Source: Chloroflexota bacterium (lineage in GTDB: Bacteria; Chloroflexota; Anaerolineae; UBA4142). From it: a stretch of 34,551 nt of DNA. Every line of letters starts with the position of its first letter. Position 1 is the first letter of the stretch. Below, piece after piece: positions 7,944 to 14,516 of the stretch. Under the pieces are notes generated by a model that saw nothing but the letters and a program-made list of their open reading frames with translations, was not told the DNA's origin and searched no databases. The DNA is taken from positions 1 through 34,551 of the forward strand of contig VGOB01000028.1 of NCBI GenBank assembly GCA_016865935.1, read 5' to 3'. The position numbers and the translations under genes were made by a program.

Positions 7944-9188
7944 AAGATGTACTTGCTTCCGCCCGTACTGGTTCATCAACGCGACAGTTTCTTCGATCGG
8001 CAGACCTGGGACGATGCGATCATCGCGTCCGATCATCGTGTCCGCTTTGAAGAGCGAATTGAGAATCGCTTCTTCCGTCGCTTCGACGACTGCCCAGAAC
8101 ATATAGTTGATCAGATCGCCTTGCTCGATGATTTGCTCGGCAGGGTACGTCAGCGCGTCGGCGAAATGTTTTTTGCGGCGCGGCGTGCTGAACGCGATGA
8201 CGAAATCGCCGCTGGTGTTGCCGGTGTGCGAGCCGGTGCGCGCGAGTCCGTTCTGCGCGCGTCGCGCGAGCCGCGTCAAGATGCGCGTCGAGCACGGCGC
8301 GTCGGTTGCGAGCACGACGATGACTGAGCCGCTGTCGGTCACGCGCGATCCTTTTGTCATTGCGAGGAGCGGTTTTTGCGACGAAGCAATCTCCACGTTG
8401 CGAGTTGGAGATTGCTTCGTCGCGGAGTTTATCCTGAGCGAAGACGAAGGACTCGCAATGACACCTTTCCGCCGCACCGGTTTGTACTGCTCCAACTCGC
8501 GCCCGATCGGCACACCGTCAATCATCAATTGCGGACGCCAGCCGAAATTCGTTTGCGCGAGAATGCCGACGGTGTACCCGCCCAGTTTGTCGGGCAGTTT
8601 GCGCGACGCGGTGCCGATGCCGCCCTTGAAATCGTAGCAGATCATTCCCGTGCCGCCGCCGACCGCGCCTTCCTCGACGGGACCGCCTTTCGCAGAATCA
8701 ATCGCGAGGAAAACGTGATCGCGCTGGACGTGGCGCCCGCGAATGTCGTTGAGGTACATATCGTTCGTCTCGGCGACGCAAGGACTGATGCCCCAGGTTT
8801 CCGTGCCCATCGCCTTGTTGCGATCGAGCGACCAATCAATCACCGCGTCCGCAACGCGCGCGACGTTGAGCGAATTCGTGAGCATAATCGGTCCTTCGAT
8901 GCAGCCCATCTCGTGAATCTGCTCCGCGTTCGTCACTTCGCCGAAACCGTTGATCGCGAGTACCGCGCCGGTCACTTTTTCCAAAAAGAGATCGCTGCCG
9001 TGCGGCAGAATCGCGGTGACGCCGGTACGAACTGGTCCCGTACCGGGAATAAGTTTGCCCGCGCCTTCGATCAGCGTGGTATGCCCGACGCGAACGCCCG
9101 CGACATCTGTGATCGCGTTGTAGCGTCCAGTCTTGATGCGTCCGATTTTGATGCCGAGATCGCGCGCGCGTGGTCGTTTCAAAGTCAT
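7938..9188 (-). CDS. P1-family (DmpA-like) self-processing aminopeptidase
   Basis: N-terminal nucleophile hydrolase of the DmpA/P1 (S58) family, which cleaves itself at a Gly-Ser bond into two chains and then removes N-terminal residues from peptides. The family features include IGRIKTGRYNAITDVAGVRV at the start, GVTAILPHG, LTNSLNVARVADAV, GAVGGGTGMICYDFKGG-type glycine stretch, and the processing site SGSVIVVLATDAP, followed by LARTGSHTGNTSGDFVIAFS. At 416 residues it is some 40 longer than usual. Residues 243-278 are encoded by a palindromic repeat (8355-8463) lying immediately before the processing Gly-Ser. It starts at ATG 9188. The Mog gene is downstream. Confidence 0.9.
   Translation of the reverse strand: MTLKRPRARDLGIKIGRIKTGRYNAITDVAGVRVGHTTLIEGAGKLIPGTGPVRTGVTAILPHGSDLFLEKVTGAVLAINGFGEVTNAEQIHEMGCIEGPIMLTNSLNVARVADAVIDWSLDRNKAMGTETWGISPCVAETNDMYLNDIRGRHVQRDHVFLAIDSAKGGPVEEGAVGGGTGMICYDFKGGIGTASRKLPDKLGGYTVGILAQTNFGWRPQLMIDGVPIGRELEQYKPVRRKGVIASPSSSLRINSATKQSPTRNVEIASSQKPLLAMTKGSRVTDSGSVIVVLATDAPCSTRILTRLARRAQNGLARTGSHTGNTSGDFVIAFSTPRRKKHFADALTYPAEQIIEQGDLINYMFWAVVEATEEAILNSLFKADTMIGRDDRIVPGLPIEETVALMNQYGRKQVHLP
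8355..8463. repeat. TGTCATTGCGAG palindromic element inside dmpA-like gene
   Basis: 109-bp element with intact TGTCATTGCGAG / CTCGCAATGACA ends and inner arms GAAGCAATCTCCA / TGGAGATTGCTTC. It encodes ATKQSPTRNVEIASSQKPLL-type sequence. CCTTT lies directly outside both ends, a possible target duplication. A second fragment (ATCCTGAGCGAAGACGAAGG) is embedded near the right end. Confidence 0.9.
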
Positions 9189-9211
9189 AGTGTTTTTCCG
9201 TTCGGTTCTAA

Positions 9212-9240
9212 TTGCCAGAATAATTTGATTATGCTAGAAT
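9212..9240 (+). promoter_or_regulatory. Promoter of the UPF0175/PIN toxin-antitoxin pair
   Basis: A -35 box TTGCCA (9212-9217) and a -10 box TAGAAT (9235-9240) are separated by 17 nt, 17 nt before the antitoxin ATG. The Shine-Dalgarno sequence GGGAGG follows at about 9247-9252. Confidence 0.7.
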
Positions 9241-9257
9241 GGCGGTGGGAGGCAAAA

Positions 9258-9590
9258 ATGTCAGAAACGTTTGTGCCCTTACGCTTGCGCGACGAACTGG
9301 ACGCGCTTGCCGACACCGGTTTGTATCCCAGTGAAGAATCTTTTTTGGCGGATGCGGTGAACACGCTGCTCGCGGCGCGGCCCGATGTGCGCGAGGCGCT
9401 CGCGTGTCAATTGTACGCGCGCGGCGTTTTTTCGCTCGGACGCGCCGCCGAATGGAGCGGCTTGACCATCGAGACGCTCAAAGCCGCGCTGCATCGGCGC
9501 GGTATCGCGCGCACGGCGTTTGAATCGCCGGACGAAATTAGCGCAATGGCTCGCCAGACACTGCGCGCCGCCGGGAGAAATCAACCGTGA
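9258..9590 (+). CDS. UPF0175-family antitoxin
   Basis: A 110-residue protein of the UPF0175 family, which pairs with PIN-domain toxins. It has an N-terminal segment (PLRLRDELDALADTGLYPSE), a middle helical part, and the family core QLYARGVFSLGRAAEWSGLTIETLKAALHRRG-like region (given here in parts), a DNA-binding-like helix-turn-helix. The ATG at 9258 is well placed after GGGAGG. The last codons overlap the toxin start (GTGA), the normal coupled order of antitoxin then toxin. It likely neutralises the PIN RNase and represses its own promoter, by family analogy. Confidence 0.82.
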   Translation: MSETFVPLRLRDELDALADTGLYPSEESFLADAVNTLLAARPDVREALACQLYARGVFSLGRAAEWSGLTIETLKAALHRRGIARTAFESPDEISAMARQTLRAAGRNQP

Positions 9591-10078
9591 GCGTTGTCGT
9601 CATTTTGGACAGCGACTTTCTGAGCGCGTTTCTCAAAATCGAACAGATGCCGCTGATTCGATCCTTGTATCAGGTTGAGACAGTCGCCGCGCCACCCGCC
9701 GTGTATCGTGAAGTTGCCTTGACCAGTCTCTTGGCATCCTTGACTGCTCTCACTTGGGTCAAGGTCGTCGCGCCTTCCGTAACACAACTCGAAGCTTTGG
9801 CGACTGATGAATCTTTTCGTCGGCTGGGCGCGGGCGAGCAAGAAGCCATCGCGCTTGCCATCGCGCAAAAGCCGACGGTGCTTTTGGGCAATGATAACCA
9901 GGCGCGCCGCGTCGCAACAAAACTTGGCGTGGACGTGGTGAACATTCCCGCCTTCTTGCTCGCGTGCAAACAAGCGCGATTGGTGGATCGGCAGACCTTG
10001 GCTGCGCTAATCGCCGACTTGCGCGCCAAAGATTTTCTTGGCTTTCGCCAAGCCGATTTGGATTTGTTAATGGGTTGA
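9587..10078 (+). CDS. PIN-domain toxin (DUF3368-like)
   Basis: A 163-residue PIN-fold nuclease, probably the RNA-cleaving toxin of a VapC-like module. Acidic residues expected for metal binding are seen: the N-terminal Asp in ILDSDFLSAFLKI, Glu in AVYREVA, Glu in GAGEQEAIALAIA, and Asp in GNDNQARRVA. The GTG start overlaps the antitoxin stop by 4 nt. Its end runs 12 nt over the opposite-strand acetyltransferase remnant. Together with the antitoxin it forms a complete pair with its own promoter. Confidence 0.85.
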   Translation: MSVVVILDSDFLSAFLKIEQMPLIRSLYQVETVAAPPAVYREVALTSLLASLTALTWVKVVAPSVTQLEALATDESFRRLGAGEQEAIALAIAQKPTVLLGNDNQARRVATKLGVDVVNIPAFLLACKQARLVDRQTLAALIADLRAKDFLGFRQADLDLLMG

Positions 10079-10228
10079 CATCATCGTCTTGCCCATAATC
10101 GTAATCTCCATCGTTTCCCAACCGCGATGATTGTAAAACTCCACAACGTCTTCGTTGCCGCGCTTGACGAGCAGGTACGCTTTGGGGCAACCTTTCGCGC
10201 GCAATCGTCGCTCGACCTCGTCCATCAA
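10067..10228 (-). pseudogene. GNAT acetyltransferase, C-terminal remnant
   Basis: Reading the minus strand in the frame ending at TAA 10067-10069 gives LLMDEVERRLRAKGCPKAYL, then VKRGNEDVVEFYNHRGWE and a short tail METITIMGKTM-like. This is the C-terminal part of a GNAT N-acetyltransferase (acetyl-CoA-binding helix, then the YxxxGW-like motif). The N-terminal half is absent: upstream the sequence switches to the LysM-C39 gene in another frame. It is a remnant of a deletion or recombination, and not functional alone. Confidence 0.75.
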
Positions 10229-10994
10229 TAAACGGATTCTCGCTGCGCGGCATCGCGGCGACGAGTTGCGCTTCGGTGATCGCGCCGCGCGTCGCCATCG
10301 CCGCCGATGCTTCTTCGCACGTCAGCGTTTGCTTTTGCCGATACAACGGAACATTCGTCAGACGAATATTCGTCGTCGCGGCAGGTGCGGCAGATGGATT
10401 TGGCGCGCCGGGGATGTTCAAACGTTGTCCCGTGTAAATCATCCAATCATTCGGCAAGTTGTTGGCATACGCAATCGCTTGCGCGGTTGTGTCGTAACGC
10501 AGCGCGATGCGCGCGAGAAATTCGCCGGGCTGGACGATGTGCGTTTGGCGATTAGGTGATTGGGTGATTGATTTGTCGGACGCGATGCGCGTTGGGATTT
10601 TGAGCGACCAGCCGACATAGAGCACACCGTTCGCAGGCAGATTGTTCGCGGACGCGATCGCGTCAATCGTCGTGCCAAAGCGCGCGGCGATCGAAAAAAG
10701 CGTGTCGCCCGCGCGCACGGTGTAGTACCCGCTCGGCGTCGTCGGCGCAACATCGTTATCGCGCGGGCTCGTCGGAATCGTCAAGCGCGTACCCGCGTAC
10801 ACCCAACTGTTGACGTTGATGCCGTTCGCGTTCGCAATCGCGTGGGGTGTGACGCCGTACGCGCGCGCGATGCTGTACAGCGTCTCGCCCCACGCGACGG
10901 TGTGAGTGGTGGGAGAATCAGCGGCGAGGGGCAAACTCATCATCAGTAGCAAGGCGATTATCAGTACCAATAGTCGCGCGATCACCCCAGCCAT
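10229..10994 (-). pseudogene. LysM-repeat, C39-like peptidase gene, 3' truncated
   Basis: Exported cell-wall-associated protein. It has a signal peptide (MAGVIARLLVLIIALLLMMS), then three LysM peptidoglycan-binding repeats beginning HTVAWGETLYSIARAYGV, YTVRAGDTLFSIAARFG and HIVQPGEFLARIALRYD. The start of a C39-like cysteine peptidase domain follows (VPLYRQKQTLTCEEASAAMA), with the catalytic Cys. The domain breaks at ...MPRSENP, where family members continue with a glycine-rich stretch and the catalytic His. Here the sequence passes into an acetyltransferase remnant out of frame. The residual reading frame continues to 9759 antisense to the PIN toxin gene but is not protein-like. A word repeat at 10547-10577 encodes part of the linker between LysM 2 and 3. 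Confidence 0.75.
10547..10577. repeat. Word repeat (GGTGATTGGGTGATTG) inside LysM gene
   Basis: Tandem GGCGATTAGGTGATTGGGTG-type words, read in frame as a short SITQSPNRQ linker segment before the third LysM repeat. Confidence 0.6.
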
Positions 10995-11386
10995 TCCAAG
11001 TTACGCAAACGATTGTCGCTGACTTGCCAATACTGGATATCGGCAACGCTAACGCGCGCGACCTTGCCCATCCTCTCGGACTTGGTATGAAATGCCGATA
11101 GCCGGAGAAGGCGCCGCAAGAGTAAAGGCAATTGTTCTTGTTCTTCATTACGCAAGGGAAAACAGAGAATGCAATATTGGGAGTGAACCAAGCCCCGATC
11201 CCAAAATCCCATATCAATTGTGACGAAGGTTGGTTGATCCAATTCGCGCAACAACACCGGAACGCGCTCATCTTTGATGACCTCGTTCGGTCGCAAAGCG
11301 CGCAACCGTTGAACGGTGATCCAACGCGCGAGGGGGATGAGGACCTCCTGATCGAAGAGTTGGTCATCCAGTACGATCTGGCTCAC
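10982..11386 (-). CDS. PIN-like toxin partner of DUF433 antitoxin
   Basis: A 134-residue soluble protein that starts SQIVLDDQLFDQEVLIPLA and contains PTFVTIDMGFW and HSQYCILCFPL. These acidic and hydrophobic strands fit the PIN-like nuclease folds that are encoded after DUF433 antitoxins. It begins with GTG overlapping the antitoxin stop by 4 nt, so the pair is coupled. Catalytic residues cannot be assigned with certainty, and I do not recognise a named subfamily. Its 3' end overlaps the LysM gene start by 13 nt. Confidence 0.6.
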   Translation of the reverse strand: MSQIVLDDQLFDQEVLIPLARWITVQRLRALRPNEVIKDERVPVLLRELDQPTFVTIDMGFWDRGLVHSQYCILCFPLRNEEQEQLPLLLRRLLRLSAFHTKSERMGKVARVSVADIQYWQVSDNRLRNLEWLG

Positions 11387-11628
11387 GCGGCAACCTCAAG
11401 CGGCTGGCGGTAACGTGTCTGCAGCGCGTCGATGGCTAGTTGGATGGCTTCTTCAATCGCAGTCCGACTTAATTCCGGATAACTGTTGAGCAACTGATCA
11501 GCCGAATATCCTTTTGCCAAGAGCGCTAAAACGGTATCCACCGGCACGCGCGTTCCCCTGAAAGTCAATTGCCCGTGACAAATATCCGGGTCAACCACAA
11601 GATATTTCCCAATTTCGGTGCGTTTCAC
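11383..11628 (-). CDS. DUF433-family antitoxin
   Basis: An 81-residue DUF433 protein: YLVVDPDICHGQLTFRGTRV, then VDTVLALLAKGYSADQLL and YPELSRTAIEEAIQLAIDAL. This is the typical winged-helix-like fold of these antitoxins, which precede PIN-like toxins. I chose GTG 11628, which shares its G with the TAG stop of the upstream PHP gene and has AAAGGGGAA just before it. The longer frame to 11691 lacks family similarity. The coupling places the toxin pair as a passenger at the end of the PHP gene transcript. Confidence 0.85.
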   Translation of the reverse strand: MKRTEIGKYLVVDPDICHGQLTFRGTRVPVDTVLALLAKGYSADQLLNSYPELSRTAIEEAIQLAIDALQTRYRQPLEVAA

Positions 11629-13838
11629 TATTCCCCTTTCTCTCGCGCTCGCCGCGCCTCCTCCATCGCGCGCTCCAATTGCTCGCGCCATTCTTGCGCG
11701 CGCGTCTTGGGGACCAGCGGTGCGGGCGACGCCGGCACGATGGCGGTCGGCGGAGTTTCGACTGGGGGCGCGGCTGGCAGTTCAGGCGCGGGCGATTCCT
11801 CCGCGCGTGGCGCCGGTTCGGATGGCGCGACCGGTGCCTCCGCGTCCTCGATTTCATCGCCGGGTTCCCCGACATCTTCGAACCAGGTGATCGCTTCGGC
11901 GCGCGGCTCCGGCGCGTCTTCTGGCAGAGGAATTTCCTCTTCGATGATCAACGGTTGCGCGATCTCTTCCGGCGATTCCGTTTCTTCGACTTGATCGGTG
12001 CCGGGAATCTCCGCATCTTCGAGCGCGCCGGGGATTGGCGTTTCTGGTTCCGCGACTTCAGGAATTTCCTCTTCCACAATTGGCTCGCCTTCGATCAGGT
12101 TGCGCCAGGGACCGTGAACGCCATCTTCAGTCACGCCGTAGTAAACGAGCGTTTGCTCGCCGATGCGTTGCGCGAGATCGTACCGCACTTTGCTCGCGCG
12201 CTTGTACGTCTTGGCGATCGCAATGCCGCCGACCCAGGTGAGCTTGCTCGGATGAATCGGATTTTTTTCGCGCTCGGCAATCGCGTACTGCCACAAACGC
12301 CGCGCGCTCTTGAGCGTCACATTTTGCACGACGCGCATATTGCGCAGATCACGCACCGCGTAGTACCACACGCCCTTGCGTTGTTCCGCCGCGACGATTT
12401 CGACGCCGGTGCGCGGCGGCGTGATCGTCGGCGCAAGCGCCGGCATTTCGATTTTCGATTCGGCGGGCGCAACGGGGGCGGTTTCGACGCGCGCGGTTTT
12501 TGGCGCGGGCGCGCCGGTCACCGCCAATTCGATCGCGAGCGCGTCGCGGACGAGTTGCAGAATTTCGTCGCGCACCGCCAGTCCGGTTTCGTTTTCCGAG
12601 CGAATGTAAATGTAACTTTCTTCCAGCACGTATGGCACGTCGCTCCCGCGCGGCACGATCACTTGCAAAACATTCTTGCCCTGACTCTTTTGCGTTTCGA
12701 TTTGCACTTCGAGCGGCGGCAAAATCCCTTTCGCGATGGCGGCGCGCAAATCGGTCATCGCTTGCTCCGGGCGGTCCACGCCGACGACCGGCTTGCGCGC
12801 TTCCGCGCTCGCGCCGATGTAGACGGTGCCGCCGTTCGTGTTTGCCAGCGCGACGATGTCTTGCAAGATCGCGCGCGCGACGCCGCGTTTTTCGCCCAGC
12901 CGTTCGTGAAACGCCTGGATCAACGTCTCGCCATGTTCGCGCGCTTCGCGCAGCGGATCGAACGGCTCTGCGGCGGCGGGGCGGTACGGACGCGTGCGCG
13001 AAAAATCGTTCGCGGCGAAAACGGCTTTGATCGCGTCGAACGATAATTCGTCGAGCAGAATTTCGGTCGCGCGGTCGCCGATGCCCATTTCGTTTTTGAA
13101 CCTGGGATCGAAATCGAGTTTGTGCGCGTCGCTGCCTTGGATGCAGTGCATGCGGCGCGGATATTCCGGCTTGGTGCCACTGAAGAACATCGCCGTCCGG
13201 CGGCGCGATTTGGAATCGAGATCGGTCACTTCGAGCGCGTGCAAGTTCGAGTCTTGGGTGTACGCGATGCGTGTCTGTCCGCCGAAATCGAATCCGGGCA
13301 TCGCGACGCCGTGTGACGAATTGGCGTGCGCGGCGATCACGAGTCCGCCCGCTTCGTTGATCGTGCGATAGATCGTCAGCACGTCGCTCGTCGCGCCCAC
13401 TTCGCCGCTGCCGAGATCGAGTTTATCGGCGGGGACGCGGAGCGAGAGCAAGAGGTGATCGAGTTCGCGCACGGTTGTTTCGGGCGGAAAGAGCGCGAGG
13501 ACGTGAAAGCCGAGTGTCGCGGTGATTTCGAACCCGGGCAGAATCAAAATTTTCTCGCGCAGGCGGCGATGCTCGTCCAGTTGTTTGCGTTCGTCGTCGC
13601 GCAGGCGTTTCAAGCGCTCGAGCATTTCGAGCGACTCGACTTCTTCGAGCAGGCGCGCATAGCCCGCCGCCGTGTTGTGATCGGTGAACGCGATCACGTC
13701 GAGATTTTTCTCTTCCGCTTTTTTGAGCAGGTCGAGATAGGTCACGCCAGTTTGTTTGAAATCGGCAGACGCTGGGGAGTGCAAATGCAAATCCATGCGG
13801 TACCACTGGCGCTGGGTAGTTTTTTTTCGATGAACCAT
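11628..13838 (-). CDS. PHP-domain phosphoesterase fused to Schlafen/AlbA_2-like domain
   Basis: A 736-residue multidomain protein. Residues 14-270 are a PHP domain with metal ligands in MDLHLHS (His18, His20), FTDHNT (Asp53, His54), Glu104 (PGFEITA), His112, His171 (AAHANSSHG) and SDAH (236-239). Residues of about 310-450 resemble the AlbA_2/Schlafen nucleic-acid domain (VARAILQDIVALANTNGGTV, YIGASAEARKPVVGV, LPPLEVQIETQ). A central region (WYYAVRDLRNM...) of unknown type follows. The last 170 residues are acidic and proline-rich and probably disordered, ending in a basic coiled segment. It probably acts on nucleic acids or nucleotides, by inference. ATG 13838 follows GGAAGG; the upstream in-frame ATG lies in repeat-like sequence. 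Confidence 0.78.
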   Translation of the reverse strand: MVHRKKTTQRQWYRMDLHLHSPASADFKQTGVTYLDLLKKAEEKNLDVIAFTDHNTAAGYARLLEEVESLEMLERLKRLRDDERKQLDEHRRLREKILILPGFEITATLGFHVLALFPPETTVRELDHLLLSLRVPADKLDLGSGEVGATSDVLTIYRTINEAGGLVIAAHANSSHGVAMPGFDFGGQTRIAYTQDSNLHALEVTDLDSKSRRRTAMFFSGTKPEYPRRMHCIQGSDAHKLDFDPRFKNEMGIGDRATEILLDELSFDAIKAVFAANDFSRTRPYRPAAAEPFDPLREAREHGETLIQAFHERLGEKRGVARAILQDIVALANTNGGTVYIGASAEARKPVVGVDRPEQAMTDLRAAIAKGILPPLEVQIETQKSQGKNVLQVIVPRGSDVPYVLEESYIYIRSENETGLAVRDEILQLVRDALAIELAVTGAPAPKTARVETAPVAPAESKIEMPALAPTITPPRTGVEIVAAEQRKGVWYYAVRDLRNMRVVQNVTLKSARRLWQYAIAEREKNPIHPSKLTWVGGIAIAKTYKRASKVRYDLAQRIGEQTLVYYGVTEDGVHGPWRNLIEGEPIVEEEIPEVAEPETPIPGALEDAEIPGTDQVEETESPEEIAQPLIIEEEIPLPEDAPEPRAEAITWFEDVGEPGDEIEDAEAPVAPSEPAPRAEESPAPELPAAPPVETPPTAIVPASPAPLVPKTRAQEWREQLERAMEEARRAREKGE

Positions 13839-14208
13839 CGGGGTTCCTTCCGTGTGTGGCGAATGACGAATCGCAGATGGCGCGTGGCGAGGGCAAGTCA
13901 ATCAGCCATCAGCCGTCGGCTATCAGCAATTTGCTATTCGCGGGAAGGATCAGCGCGGGGAGAGAACGTACTGCCAAATGGGCGAGGCGTTTATCGTGTA
14001 AAAACGAAAATCGCTCGCAGAGTCACACGCAGAAATCGCTCGACAAAATTTGCGTCAATATTTTTTCGACTGCGGCATTTTTCTAATCGCCGAAAATCAA
14101 TCAGTCGCTTGTAATCCGACGCAAGCAATGGTCGAGTCAAGGGGCGCGCGCACAATCAGCGCAAATTCTCTTGCCGTCAATGATCCTTGCCTGAATGGGG
14201 ACAATCGG
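13839..14208. other. Long gene-less gap, left part
   Basis: No credible gene. At 13903-13950 there is a word repeat of TCAATCAGCCATCAGCCGTC type with a GGCTATCAGCAA counter-arm. From 13951 to 14197 I see no gene, RNA or clear repeat. At 14198-14205 GGGACAAT begins a loose inverted pair with ATTGTCCC at 14319-14326 that encloses the next palindromic element. Confidence 0.5.
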
Positions 14209-14287
14209 TGTCATTGCGAGAAGCGTAGTTTGTGACGAAGCAATCTCCGAAATGGAAGCGGAGATGGCTTCGCCGCTCACGATGACC
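14209..14287. repeat. TGTCATTGCGAG palindromic element, decayed right end
   Basis: The left end TGTCATTGCGAG is intact, the inner arms are GAAGCAATCTCCG and CGGAGATGGCTTCG, and the right end is degraded (CTCACGATGAC). This intergenic copy appears more mutated than the copies inside genes. Confidence 0.85.
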
Positions 14288-14384
14288 CGCGCGGCGATTC
14301 GATAATTCGCGCGATCAAATTGTCCCTGGGTTGGTAGAAATTATTCGGTTGTTAATCGAGCACGAACCACGCAATACGCATCAC

Positions 14385-14485
14385 GACTCCACTGAAAAAA
14401 CTCGCTCGCGTACTACTTTTGGGTTAGAAAACGAGCGTGAAAAATTATCGAAAACGACATTCAGAGACCTTTTTTCAGTAGAGTC
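14385..14485. mobile_element. MITE-like element with inverted ends and target duplication
   Basis: A 101-bp non-coding element with 16-bp terminal inverted repeats, GACTCCACTGAAAAAA at 14385-14400 and TTTTTTCAGTAGAGTC at 14470-14485 (15 of 16 match). It is flanked by direct repeats GCATCAC at 14378-14384 and 14486-14492. It interrupts an ATCACG word repeat. It has no transposase and would need one in trans. Confidence 0.8.
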
Positions 14486-14516
14486 GCATCACGTATCACG
14501 TATCACGTTTCGCGTT
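14486..14516. repeat. Word repeat (ATCACGTATCACG)
   Basis: Tandem GCATCACGTATCACGTATCA words immediately downstream of lon. The run continues on the far side of the MITE-like element (ACGCAATACGCATCAC, 14369-14384) and overlaps the last lon codons. Confidence 0.7.

Noticed and set aside
9759-10228. Continuation of the LysM reading frame past the C39 segment
   Set aside because: The residues are Arg-rich and unlike any domain, and the stretch is antisense to the PIN toxin; another frame gives a GNAT C-terminus.
11679-13046. A 455-codon plus-strand frame opposite the PHP fusion
   Set aside because: Arg/Phe-rich low-complexity shadow; the minus strand encodes recognisable PHP and AlbA_2 motifs.
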